Shown here piece after piece: positions 38,389 through 47,412 of a stretch of 64,000 nt of DNA (positions within the stretch are counted from its first letter, which is position 1; each line of letters opens with the position of its first letter). A model generated the notes under the pieces. It saw only the letters and a list, made by a program, of their open reading frames with translations, did no database searches and was not told the DNA's origin. The stretch comes from Aurantibacter crassamenti (GTDB lineage Bacteria; Bacteroidota; Bacteroidia; Flavobacteriales; Flavobacteriaceae): positions 2,732,126 through 2,796,125 of the forward strand of contig NZ_JAFBGM010000001.1 in NCBI RefSeq assembly GCF_016811105.1. Direction: 5' to 3'. The translations under genes were made by a program, and so were the position numbers.

Positions 38389-39561
38389 TTATTGTGTTTT
38401 TTTAGGATTAACTAGAAAAGTGGATCCGATTAAAATGGCAAAGAAAAACCAAAAATGAATACTTGTAATTCCACCACCAGCCTTCGCCATATTAAAAAGG
38501 ATAACTACGAAAATCACTAAAAAAACGACGTTTCCATTTATTCTGAAATTTAATAGTAAATTCTTACCTAGACGAAAAAGAAAAATACCGAAGAAAGTAA
38601 GTCCTACAATTCCGGCCACCATTAAAATATATAAAAAGGTATTGTGTGGATCCATACGCCGACCAGAGTACTTGTACATTTCGGGTAGCGCACCGGGCAG
38701 ACCAACACCCATGATTAAATTATTTTCTATAACCTTGGTTGCGCCTATCCATAATGCATTTCTTCCCGTATCTCCAGTTTCAATGGAATTCATTATTCGG
38801 TTTGCAAATGTAGTATTTGACCCAATAATAAAATTGAAAAGTAGTATAGAGAAAGCTAGGCCTATAATAGCAAACAGCCCCTTTTTTACAATACTTAGTT
38901 TCGTGTAAAAAACCAAAACCGCAAGACCAAGAAATACAGAAAGTAAAGCCCCCCTAGAGGCAGATAAAATTATCAAGTTTAATGACGAAAAAAGCACTAG
39001 AAAACCAAGTATCAGTTTCGCTTTGTTAAGTTTAGCATTAAACATTCGAGCTATTGAAATCAAAAAGGCAATTACTGCTTTTACTCCAATAGCATTTGGG
39101 TTTTCACCAAATAAAAGCAATCTACCACCTTCATATGTGGTGCCAATACCAAGAAGAACTAAAATGTACATTAGGGTAACACTAACTAAATAAGCATCTA
39201 AGACTTGTAGTACCAGTTTGTTTTCATTGTACAAATGATTTACAATTAATAACATTAAAATTATTAAAGTTACAAGTCTCTGATTGTATAAATCACTAAA
39301 GCTTTTAGCATACTCACTATGCATTGCGGTTGATAAAAAGCATGTTAACAAAAATAATACTAATGGAATTAAGTATGCTTTAAAAGCATTAGTCGTGAAA
39401 TTTTTCTTTAACAACGGAATCCATGAAAAAATATATAAAATACTGGCCATATAAGTAACGGAAATAATACCAGCGGTACCTAAGGGGTCCCATTGCTCAT
39501 AGGTAACCGAAAATATCAGTAAAAAAAGGCAGTACTTATTTAGATTCTTTAAGAATTTCAT
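38389..39561 (-). CDS. Wzy-like O-antigen/exopolysaccharide polymerase
   Basis: 390 residues with about ten to eleven membrane helices and a large periplasmic loop between the last few (about 255-315) containing GRNALWIGATKVIENN and RRMDPHNTFLYILMVAG, the Wzy_C-type segment with Arg and His-Asn that occurs in O-antigen ligases and polymerases. It joins repeat units in the periplasm. I chose the ATG at 39561 rather than a TTG at 39570 three codons earlier; the coding region overlaps the end of the ATP-grasp gene by 26 bases. A ligase role cannot be excluded on sequence, but with Wzx, Wza and Wzc in the locus a polymerase is more likely. Confidence 0.85.
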   Translation of the reverse strand: MKFLKNLNKYCLFLLIFSVTYEQWDPLGTAGIISVTYMASILYIFSWIPLLKKNFTTNAFKAYLIPLVLFLLTCFLSTAMHSEYAKSFSDLYNQRLVTLIILMLLIVNHLYNENKLVLQVLDAYLVSVTLMYILVLLGIGTTYEGGRLLLFGENPNAIGVKAVIAFLISIARMFNAKLNKAKLILGFLVLFSSLNLIILSASRGALLSVFLGLAVLVFYTKLSIVKKGLFAIIGLAFSILLFNFIIGSNTTFANRIMNSIETGDTGRNALWIGATKVIENNLIMGVGLPGALPEMYKYSGRRMDPHNTFLYILMVAGIVGLTFFGIFLFRLGKNLLLNFRINGNVVFLVIFVVILFNMAKAGGGITSIHFWFFFAILIGSTFLVNPKKTQ

Positions 39562-40582
39562 TCTTTTCAATTTTTCCTAAAATATCATCTATCATCCATT
39601 CTTCAAAAAGAACATTTTCTTCGTGCCAGTTCAAATCTGCATCCCAATATCCAGGATGATGATTTCTATTGGGCCCGGGGTTAAATGCAAAAGATAATTC
39701 AACAATTCTCGGTTTACCTTTAGAATCGTAGATGAAATCGTATGCAGAAGATTGTAAACCTAATTTGTCACTAACATCTAACGCAATTTTAATACAATTA
39801 ACATCTACTTCATTCTTATCAAAATTTGCATTACCACTTCCAGATGCCCTAAAATCATCTTTTCTAACCATTCTTTTATGGGCAAATGCTCTCTGGCCCA
39901 CTACAATTACTCTGAGGTCAAAGGTATTGCCAGGCATAAATTCTTGAAAATAAATATATCCTTTTTCATTGGTTGACATATTTTTAAAAGGTGTTCCGAT
40001 AATTAATCTGACCACACCTTTAAGAACTCCTAAGAAGGACTCTTTACCAAGCTTATATTTTCTATACCTTTCCTTTAATATTGTTGACATATCAAGAGAT
40101 GGAAATCCTTTTCCGAATGCCTTTCTGGTCAATTTTTTAGCATGTTCTTTACTCTTAGCTAATTGAACATTCTTAGATCCTGACCCCTTTCTTAATTTAA
40201 AAACTTTAGGGAAAGTAGTTTCTTCAATCCAGGCATAGGCACTTTTTTTATCATAGAAAACAAAGGTGTCTACTATAGGTGCGTTAATCGATTCCAAAAG
40301 ATATTTTTGAGCTACTTTGTCATCATAGTGCCATGAAGTACGGTCATTAGGAAACACGCTAATATTTCGGTTCTCTAGAGCCTTAATAAGATATTTCGCA
40401 AAAATTTGATCCTTATAGTTGAAATGATTAACGTGCCATAACAAGCCTTTACAATCTTCTAATTGCTCTAAAATATCATTATCATAGCAGGATACTAGTT
40501 TATATGGTATACTTTTTTCTATGCAGTATTCTTTCCAGCGAATACAATAATTATTTCCAGTTTCATAATGTATGGCAATCAT
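39536..40582 (-). CDS. RimK-like ATP-grasp ligase
   Basis: 348 residues. WHVNHFNYKD and FPNDRTSWHYDDKVAQKYLL form the front part seen in RimK/GshB-like ligases; FPKVFKLRKGSGSKNVQLA is the ATP-binding segment; FDLRVIVVGQRAFAHKRMVR and YDFIYDSKGKPRIVELSF give the metal-binding part. Such enzymes form amide bonds by way of acyl phosphates. It overlaps capA-like by four bases (ATGA) and the wzy-like gene by 26 bases, so the three are one transcript. In a capsule locus it may attach an amino acid to a sugar carboxyl or amine. It is the second ATP-grasp enzyme of the locus and is not closely similar to the first. Confidence 0.87.
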   Translation of the reverse strand: MIAIHYETGNNYCIRWKEYCIEKSIPYKLVSCYDNDILEQLEDCKGLLWHVNHFNYKDQIFAKYLIKALENRNISVFPNDRTSWHYDDKVAQKYLLESINAPIVDTFVFYDKKSAYAWIEETTFPKVFKLRKGSGSKNVQLAKSKEHAKKLTRKAFGKGFPSLDMSTILKERYRKYKLGKESFLGVLKGVVRLIIGTPFKNMSTNEKGYIYFQEFMPGNTFDLRVIVVGQRAFAHKRMVRKDDFRASGSGNANFDKNEVDVNCIKIALDVSDKLGLQSSAYDFIYDSKGKPRIVELSFAFNPGPNRNHHPGYWDADLNWHEENVLFEEWMIDDILGKIEKNEILKESK

Positions 40583-41730
40583 AAAGTCGATTTTTTGTCT
40601 TTTTCTAATGAATCTATTAAAATTTCACGATGTGTTTCACATTTGATTAAATTTGTAACAAATGTATAATGTTCCTTATTCGTAAGAAAACGAAATGGGA
40701 TTATATTTCTTCCACTAAATTTTTGCAGCCATTTATTATTTATAAAAAGCTTGTTTTTATAGTACTTATGTTGGGTTTTGATATAGTTTTTCCAATGTTC
40801 AGACAATATAACTTCATCTGTAATAATGTCATTCAATTTATCAAGGTCATTTAAAAAATCATCTTTCTTTTTCCCCTGCATTACTTCAATCATAGGGCTT
40901 TCTTGATGTCCTTGAATATATGGTATTAATCTGAAATCTATAACATTTTCTTTGATGATTAGTTTAACAGCTAGTCCTTTGTTCCATAGTGGCTTTCGAG
41001 GGTTATTTGGCTTTTTAAATAGAAAATTACCAAGGCCATAAAATATCGGTGCTTGATTATAATTTTCATAACCACTTACGCAATGTGTGTGATGGGCAAT
41101 TACGGCATCAGCCCCACAATCAACATAGAAACGTAAAGTTTTTTGGAAATTTGGACTTGGTAAGTTATAATGTTCACGGCCGCCGTGTACAATGACAATT
41201 ACTTTATCGTTATTAATCTTTGCATTCTTAATATCATAGCTATTATTAATAGGATCCATTGGGTTGGCACCCCAATATTCACCCTGTGTGGTAGAAAATT
41301 CGTTTTCAGAAATATTTAGTATTGCTATTTTTTGATTATTTAGGTCAAAATTAAAAGCTTTTCTAGCATCGTTTAATGACTTGCCAACACCAACATAATT
41401 GATATTTAATTTATCACATTCGTTAGTAGTCTTTTTTAAACCTTCTTGCCCATAATCTAAAATATGATTATTGGCCATTGTGAGTAAATTAAATCCGGCC
41501 TTCTTAAGTGCGCTTAAAGATTTAGGTGAGGCTTTTAAAATCGGACCAGTTTTCAGTATGGTAGAACCAACATCAGTAGTCGGGCATTCCAAATTTGTTA
41601 TTGAAAATGCACAATCTTGAATGATTGGTAGAAAATCACCAAATAATTGTTGAACTTCTCCTTGCTCAGCTAATTCCTCTACTTTTTGCGCCCCAAGGTA
41701 AATATCACCTGTGACTAAAATTTCATTCAT
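40579..41730 (-). CDS. CapA-family metallophosphatase-like protein
   Basis: 383 residues. TGDIYLG, TNLECPTT, TMANNHILDYGQEGL, VIVHGGREHY, IAHHTHCVSGYE and FYGLGNFLF are the ordered motifs of the PGA_cap/CapA family, related to calcineurin-type phosphoesterases, with the His and Asn that hold two metals. Founding members belong to poly-gamma-glutamate capsule synthesis. No signal peptide is visible, so this one seems cytoplasmic. It is the first gene of a minus-strand operon with the ATP-grasp ligase, which it overlaps by four bases. The pairing of CapA with an ATP-grasp enzyme suggests amide-bond chemistry on the polymer, but CapA's true reaction is poorly known. Confidence 0.88.
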   Translation of the reverse strand: MNEILVTGDIYLGAQKVEELAEQGEVQQLFGDFLPIIQDCAFSITNLECPTTDVGSTILKTGPILKASPKSLSALKKAGFNLLTMANNHILDYGQEGLKKTTNECDKLNINYVGVGKSLNDARKAFNFDLNNQKIAILNISENEFSTTQGEYWGANPMDPINNSYDIKNAKINNDKVIVIVHGGREHYNLPSPNFQKTLRFYVDCGADAVIAHHTHCVSGYENYNQAPIFYGLGNFLFKKPNNPRKPLWNKGLAVKLIIKENVIDFRLIPYIQGHQESPMIEVMQGKKKDDFLNDLDKLNDIITDEVILSEHWKNYIKTQHKYYKNKLFINNKWLQKFSGRNIIPFRFLTNKEHYTFVTNLIKCETHREILIDSLEKDKKSTL

Positions 41731-41822
41731 GATTCCTTTATTTTGTGTAAGATATAGTTTGAAAAATAATTTTTATTTACCATAAAAGCATTAATACTGA
41801 TTGAGTTCGTCTTTTTATGGCT

Positions 41823-41848
41823 CAAAACTAATCTATAAATAGTATCAA
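41823..41848 (-). promoter_or_regulatory. Weak candidate promoter for the capA-like operon
   Basis: On the minus strand TAGTTTTG (41823-41830) fits TAnnTTTG, and a TTG (41846-41848) lies upstream, but the spacing of 15 bases is shorter than usual. It would give a leader of about 85 bases. Confidence 0.3.
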
Positions 41849-41983
41849 CGTTGGAAAAAAAAACTTATTACCAATGAAATAAAGTATTTACGATTCACTT
41901 TTATTTGTGTGAAATTTATTGAGCCTAGCAACGTTGTATAATTAGTATAGTATTTTGTAAACTATTAAACGCAAGAAGCACGA

Positions 41984-43120
41984 ATGAAATGTCTACATAT
42001 TTGTAATGATTTTTTGGGAAGTAAAGTCCATTCTCAATTATATCAAGAGTTGGACGATATGTGTGTAGAACAGCATATATTTCATCCTTTGCGGGAACAT
42101 AATAAAGAAAATCCTGTAGAATTCAATTTTAAAGTCAATAGTTCAACGGTTTATTATTCAAATGTTTTAAAAAAATATCATCGAATATTTTTCAGAAATA
42201 AAATATCTTTTCTTTATCGATGTCTAAATGATTGTATTAACCTTAAAACTATTCAAGTTGTTCATGCAACAACATTGTTTAGTGATGGTGCTATTGCATT
42301 TAAATTATATAAAAAATTTAAAATCCCATATGTAGTTACAATAAGATCTACTGACTTGGAGGCCTTCGCCAAGTATCGTCCTGATTTGTTGTTTCTTGGA
42401 CTAAGAATATTACAGAATGCTTCGAACATTGTTTTTATAACACAGGCATTAAAAACCAAATTTTTTAAACACTATTTTTTTCAATTTTTTAGAAAGGAAT
42501 TAGTGCTAAAATCTAAGGTCATTTCGAATGGTGCTGACCAATACTGGATAGACAACAAGACTCTAAAAAGAGAGGTTAGGCCAACAAAAATAATATATGT
42601 GGGTACTTTTCTAAAAAGAAAAAATGTGTTGACGTTAATTTCTGCTGTTCTGAAATTAAAATCAAAAATTTCAGATTTAGAATTAACAATCGTTGGGAAT
42701 AATGGAGAGGAGCGGGAGCAAATTTTAAAATTAGCTGAAAATAACCCGGAAACAATTATTTTTATAGGGAACGTAAATAATAAAGATGACTTACAAGAAT
42801 TATATCAATCGAATCATATTTTTGCTATGCCGTCATATGCTGAAACTTTCGGACTTGTTTATATTGAAGCATTGACACAAGGTTTGCCTATATTATATTC
42901 TAAAAATGATGGTATTGATGGAACGTTTTTAGTGAAAGTAGGTGAGGCCGTTAACCCTAAGTCGGAAGAAGATATTACTAATGGTTTAGAAATGATCATA
43001 AAAAACTATTCAACATATACTCTTGAGAAGTTAGATTTTTCTGAGTTTTCATGGGTAGCAATCGCCAAAAAGTATCATCAAATTTATCATCAAATTGTAA
43101 GTGCTAAATCAAATAATTAA
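41984..43120 (+). CDS. Family 4 glycosyltransferase
   Basis: 378 residues, GT-B fold. MKCLHICNDFLGSKVHSQLYQEL begins the acceptor domain; VVHATTLFSDGAIAFKLYK and TIRSTDLEAFAKYRP follow. The donor domain has IYVGTFLKRKNVLTLISAV, LTIVGNNGEE and MPSYAETFGLVYIEALTQGLPILYSKNDGI, with the Glu-x7-Glu motif of GT4. It is the first of four plus-strand transferases and is transcribed away from the capA operon; 253 bases separate the two starts. Very AT-rich codon use, like its plus-strand neighbours. Confidence 0.9.
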   Translation: MKCLHICNDFLGSKVHSQLYQELDDMCVEQHIFHPLREHNKENPVEFNFKVNSSTVYYSNVLKKYHRIFFRNKISFLYRCLNDCINLKTIQVVHATTLFSDGAIAFKLYKKFKIPYVVTIRSTDLEAFAKYRPDLLFLGLRILQNASNIVFITQALKTKFFKHYFFQFFRKELVLKSKVISNGADQYWIDNKTLKREVRPTKIIYVGTFLKRKNVLTLISAVLKLKSKISDLELTIVGNNGEEREQILKLAENNPETIIFIGNVNNKDDLQELYQSNHIFAMPSYAETFGLVYIEALTQGLPILYSKNDGIDGTFLVKVGEAVNPKSEEDITNGLEMIIKNYSTYTLEKLDFSEFSWVAIAKKYHQIYHQIVSAKSNN

Positions 43121-43296
43121 ATTATGATTTATATCATACAGCAACACTTACACAAAACTCTATTTAAAGTAAACTCATATAATTAATATACTTTTGCGCA
43201 TCTTGTAATTCAATAAAGTACATAATCAATACTATTCGATAAGTATTAGCACGAGAAATAGCCTTTTAAGTGAGTGTAGTAGAGCTTTTAATGTAG

Positions 43297-43321
43297 TAAA
43301 GAACTAAAAATAGTTTCTTTA
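43297..43321. other. Imperfect hairpin between two glycosyltransferase genes
   Basis: TAAAGAACTA pairs with TAGTTTCTTTA over ten positions with one bulged base and a loop of four A. It lies 177 bases after one stop and 75 bases before the next ATG. It could be a weak terminator or leader structure; AT-rich, so confidence is low. Confidence 0.3.
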
Positions 43322-43395
43322 GGCGTCTTAATTAGCGATTTAAGAAACCTAAAAATTAAATTAATATTAAATCTTAATTGAAGAAATAAAATAAT

Positions 43396-44604
43396 ATGAA
43401 CATTCTTTATATACACCAATACTTTCATACGCCATATCAGGCAGGTAGTACACGTTCTTATTGGATTGCCCAAGAATTAATAAAAAATGGACATAAGGTT
43501 ACCATGCTCACCATGAATAAAAAAATTAACTCAAAACTAGAACGAGTTGATATTGATGGTATAAATGTAATTTATCTAAATATTTTATATGATAACAATT
43601 CTTTTTATACAAGATTGACGACTTTTATGAAATTTGTATTTAATTCAATACCGGTTGCGCTAAAAGAAAAAGACATTGACCTTGTTATTGCTACATCTAC
43701 ACCTTTAACTATAGGATTGCCAGCACTTGCGTTAAAATGGTTTAAGAAAAAACCCTATGTTTTTGAGGTGAGAGATTTGTGGCCAGAAGTACCTATTCAA
43801 ATGGGAGGTCTAAAAAATAAATTCTTAGTAAATCTGGCATTATTTTTAGAGAAAACGATTTATAAAAATGCAAAGCATATAGTCGCACTTTCACCAGGTA
43901 TGTATGAAGGCGTTCTAAAAAGAAAGATATCAAAAGAAAAAGTTTCTATGATACCAAACATGTCTAAAATTGAAGAGTTCTGGGGTAGAGAAAAGAATTT
44001 AGGACTAATTAATACTTTGAATTTAAAAAAAGATTCATTTAAAGTGGTGTATTTCGGAGCTATGAACATAGCAAATGGCATGCGGTATATCATAGATGCA
44101 GCTGAAATGTTAAATAATGAAAAAGATATTGAATTTATATTTTTAGGAGGTGGTGCATCGGAAGCCGACCTTAAAGAAAGATGTATTAAAGAGAATTTAA
44201 AAAATGTGGTTTTCCTTGGAAACAAGCCTATGGAGGAACTTTCCGAAATTGTTAACATTTGTGATGTTTCATTGATTACGTTTCAAAACATCCCCATTCT
44301 TGCTACCAATTCGCCGAATAAGTTATTTGACTCGCTTTCAGCTGAGAAGGCAATTATTGTAAACTCAGCAGGTTGGACCAAAGATTTGGTAGAAGATAAT
44401 GATTGTGGTTTCTATGTTGACCCAGAAAAGCCAAAAGAGCTAGCTGACAAAATTCTTTACCTAAGAGAACATCCCAACAAATGCTTAGAAATGGGAAAGA
44501 AAGCTAGAACTTTAGCAGAAACTACTTATGATAAGTCCATTCTATGCGCTCAATTTGCTGAGTTAATTAATTCTATAGAGCACCAAACTGGGCATAGAAA
44601 TTAA
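43396..44604 (+). CDS. Family 4 glycosyltransferase, WbuB-like
   Basis: 402 residues. MNILYIHQYFHTPYQAGSTRSYWIAQELI is the characteristic start of the WbuB-type GT4 subfamily, which transfers GlcNAc, FucNAc or similar amino sugars. IATSTPLTIGLPALALKWFKKK and FEVRDLWPEVPIQMG are further subfamily marks. The donor domain has VVYFGAMNIANGMRYIIDAA, FIFLGGGASEADL, and a PNKLFDSLSAEKAIIVNSAGW region in place of the classic Glu-x7-Glu loop. No membrane anchor, though a hydrophobic patch may sit on the membrane. It has 275 bases upstream and 435 downstream without genes, so it may be a separate unit. Confidence 0.92.
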   Translation: MNILYIHQYFHTPYQAGSTRSYWIAQELIKNGHKVTMLTMNKKINSKLERVDIDGINVIYLNILYDNNSFYTRLTTFMKFVFNSIPVALKEKDIDLVIATSTPLTIGLPALALKWFKKKPYVFEVRDLWPEVPIQMGGLKNKFLVNLALFLEKTIYKNAKHIVALSPGMYEGVLKRKISKEKVSMIPNMSKIEEFWGREKNLGLINTLNLKKDSFKVVYFGAMNIANGMRYIIDAAEMLNNEKDIEFIFLGGGASEADLKERCIKENLKNVVFLGNKPMEELSEIVNICDVSLITFQNIPILATNSPNKLFDSLSAEKAIIVNSAGWTKDLVEDNDCGFYVDPEKPKELADKILYLREHPNKCLEMGKKARTLAETTYDKSILCAQFAELINSIEHQTGHRN

Positions 44605-45039
44605 AATTTATACTTTAATTTTGATTCTTACCTCGTTCGTTAATAAATGATGAAATGAAAAATTGAGTGAATATTTAAAATGTAGATTTTAGATATAATT
44701 TATTAAGTCTCTTTGTTGATATTTATCAACATATAATAATTGCAACCTAAATTTCTTTTTTTATAGTTTTCCTTAATAAATTATAAATAAGAGAAAACTG
44801 ACATTAGGCCTTCATGTTTTAATTTGTAATACTCAGCTATAATGCTGCATATCATCGATGTACAGAGAAATATAGTAAGAATTTTCTTTGTTTAAAGAAA
44901 ATTTGAAATTATACATTATATTTAATTATATATAAATGTTAACTATTTAACCCTTTCCCTCATTATACTTTATAGCAAGTACAAAAAGTACCATTGAAAA
45001 TTTTAATATATGATTCGAATTCAAGATAAACACTAGAAT
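44605..45039. other. AT-rich gap within the glycosyltransferase array
   Basis: 435 bases with no credible gene. It contains a perfect 10-bp hairpin at 44880-44903 (AATTTTCTTT, loop GTTT, AAAGAAAATT) followed by mixed A and T, which might end transcription of the preceding gene. No promoter matching TTG/TAnnTTTG was found before the gene at 45040. Confidence 0.5.
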
Positions 45040-46257
45040 ATGAATATTTTAATAATTGCAAATTATGCTATTTTGCCAGGTGAAAAAGGAAATTGTCGGT
45101 TCCACTATTTAGCTAATCTATTTGCTGAACAGGGACATTCAGTTATATTACTTACTTCTTCATTTGCACATCGAACAAAAACTCAAAGAAATGAAATAGA
45201 TGTAAATAAGTTAATTAAAGGGAAATTTAATATAAAATTAATTTATGAGCCTGGTTATGAAAGTCATTTAGGGTTAAGAAGAATACTAAGTCATAATCAG
45301 TTTGGTATTAACTTAAAGAAAGCGTTGAAGAATTATGTACAGTTTCCTGATGCAATATATTTTTCTTTCCCCACATTTAGTTCTGCTAGTATTGCCTCAA
45401 AGTTTGCTAAAAAAAATCATATTCCTTCTGTTATAGATATCATTGATATTTGGCCTGAGGCTTTGCGTTCAGTAATTAAGCTCCCTTCTTTTCTCTTCAA
45501 TTTTTTGGTTTTACCATTTACCTTGCGGGCTAATAGTATTTATAAAGCTGCGGGAGCAATAGTAGGTGTCTCTAAAACATATGTTGATAGAGCACATGTA
45601 GTAAATAATAAGGTTCCTATACTACCTGTATTTTTAGGGGCCGATTTAGAAATTTTTGACAGTTATAAGTTTACAAGTATCAAGAAGGACGGAGAAATTT
45701 GGCTGATTTATATTGGGTGTTTGAGCTACAGCTATGACATTGCGACAGTTTTACGTGCTTTAGTTATACTAAATAACGAACATAAAATTTCTCAGTTAAA
45801 AGTTAAGATTTTAGGATCCGGACCTCAAAGGGAAGAACTTGAGAGAATTGCAATACGTAATAAATTACCTGTTGAGTTTGTTGGGTTTGTAGAATATCCA
45901 GTTATGGTTAACTATCTGAAAAATTCAGATATTGCACTTAGTGCCATAGTAAAAGGAGCACAACAAAGTATAACTTATAAAATTGGCGATTATGTTTCTG
46001 CTGGTTTACCCATATTAAATAGTAGTGAAAATGATGAATTTAAAAATATAATTGATTCCCAAAAATTAGGTTTTAATTATCTTGCTGGTAAAGAGAAGGA
46101 TCTTTCTAATAAAATTTTAAAACTTATTAGTCATAGAAAAAAAATGAAACTTTATGGGGAAAACTCAAGAAGAATTGCGGAACGTCATTTTAATCGTAAA
46201 TCAACAAATATGAAAATAGTTGGATTGGTAGAGCAGCTTGTTGAAGAAAAAGTTTAA
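45040..46257 (+). CDS. Family 4 glycosyltransferase
   Basis: 405 residues, GT-B fold. MNILIIANYAILPGEKGNCRFHYLANLF starts the acceptor domain; AIYFSFPTFSSASIASKFAKKN and VIDIIDIWPEALRSVIK resemble the WbuB-like GT at 43396 (WPE motif). The donor domain contains LIYIGCLSYSYDIATVLRAL, VKILGSGPQREELERIA and a TYKIGDYVSAGLPILNSSENDEF loop. Like its neighbour it lacks a strict Glu-x7-Glu motif. It is followed after 66-99 bases by a GT2 gene on the same strand. Donor sugar not assigned. Confidence 0.9.
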   Translation: MNILIIANYAILPGEKGNCRFHYLANLFAEQGHSVILLTSSFAHRTKTQRNEIDVNKLIKGKFNIKLIYEPGYESHLGLRRILSHNQFGINLKKALKNYVQFPDAIYFSFPTFSSASIASKFAKKNHIPSVIDIIDIWPEALRSVIKLPSFLFNFLVLPFTLRANSIYKAAGAIVGVSKTYVDRAHVVNNKVPILPVFLGADLEIFDSYKFTSIKKDGEIWLIYIGCLSYSYDIATVLRALVILNNEHKISQLKVKILGSGPQREELERIAIRNKLPVEFVGFVEYPVMVNYLKNSDIALSAIVKGAQQSITYKIGDYVSAGLPILNSSENDEFKNIIDSQKLGFNYLAGKEKDLSNKILKLISHRKKMKLYGENSRRIAERHFNRKSTNMKIVGLVEQLVEEKV

Positions 46258-46356
46258 ACAATCTTTGACATAAAATAAATTTGAACGTGCAAGCAAAATA
46301 AAGTATGGAATCATTTTCTATACATGCATGAAATAAATAGTAATACTATTTTTCTT

Positions 46357-47229
46357 ATGAAAAAAGTCAGTGTTATAATTCCCCATTACAATTCTAAAGA
46401 CAGCCTAGTCGTAATGCTAAATTCTATACCCAATGAGAATTGGATAGAAACAATAGTTATAGATGATAATAGTGATTTTGAAATATCAATCCTTGAAAAG
46501 GATTATAAGTTCGTTAAATTTTTAAAAGTTAGCAAAAGTAAAAAAGGCGCGGGTGCAGCTAGAAATCTAGGCTTAAGCAATGCAACTGGCGATTATGTGC
46601 TATTTGCTGATGCAGATGATTATTTCACAAAGGATGCTTTTGAAAGTGTTAAAAAACAACTTTTAAGTGACTACGAAGTTATTTACTTTAAGCCTACAAG
46701 TATATATCCGAATACAGGTGCTATTGCAAATCGTCACATACCAACGTGTTTATTAATTGATGATTTTATAAAATACAAGAAGAAAGAAATATTCTTAAAA
46801 TTTTATGAACCCGTTAGTAAACTCATTAGTTTAAGTCTTATTCATGAAAAAAATATCAAATTTGAGGAAGTTACTGCATCAAACGATGTGCTTTTTTCTT
46901 TGCAAGTTGCCTATTATTCAGAAGCAATATCTATTTGTACTGATGTAATTTATGTGATTACGGATACTGAAAATTCACTAACAAAACAGACTAGTGAGTT
47001 TATTTTAGATTGTAGGTTTGATTCAATGGTTCGTTACAATGAATTTCTAAAATCAAAAGGATTGTACCAATATCAGGGCGCAATGTTTATGCATTTATGG
47101 AATGTAAAACGGTTTGGAATTAATAAGGTTTTAAATCGTTATTTATATTGCAAACGAAATAAATATCCTGTTTTTTATAATTTGAAACATATGTTGCGAA
47201 TATTTAAGAATGTTCTAGCAAAAAATTAA
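46357..47229 (+). CDS. Family 2 glycosyltransferase
   Basis: 290 residues from the ATG at 46357, which gives the standard MKKVSVIIPHYNSKDSL start. An earlier in-frame ATG at 46324 would add eleven residues of no family likeness. VIDDNSDFE, GAARNLGLSNATGDY and LFADADDYF (the DxD-type metal motif, about residues 82-90) are ordered as in GT2 enzymes. The C-terminal part is basic and may touch the membrane. It is the last gene of the plus-strand transferase set and converges on the lipoprotein gene that ends at 47413, with 183 AT-rich bases between. Confidence 0.88.
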   Translation: MKKVSVIIPHYNSKDSLVVMLNSIPNENWIETIVIDDNSDFEISILEKDYKFVKFLKVSKSKKGAGAARNLGLSNATGDYVLFADADDYFTKDAFESVKKQLLSDYEVIYFKPTSIYPNTGAIANRHIPTCLLIDDFIKYKKKEIFLKFYEPVSKLISLSLIHEKNIKFEEVTASNDVLFSLQVAYYSEAISICTDVIYVITDTENSLTKQTSEFILDCRFDSMVRYNEFLKSKGLYQYQGAMFMHLWNVKRFGINKVLNRYLYCKRNKYPVFYNLKHMLRIFKNVLAKN

Positions 47230-47412
47230 ATTTAAAATGACTATTATACTTTTAAGTATCTCTACAAACCCCATCTATTTAAAAGTAGAATTGATTAAAT
47301 CCTAAATTGTCTGATTTTTTTTTAAATATTTAAACTTTATTTAAAAAGTAAATTTAAATGGTTCAACATAAAAAATGTATCCATACTTATTTGTAAGTGC
47401 TTCAATATCATT

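Noticed and set aside
46324-46356. Earlier in-frame ATG for the GT2 gene
   Set aside because: The eleven extra residues have no family likeness, and the ATG at 46357 gives the standard GT2 start.
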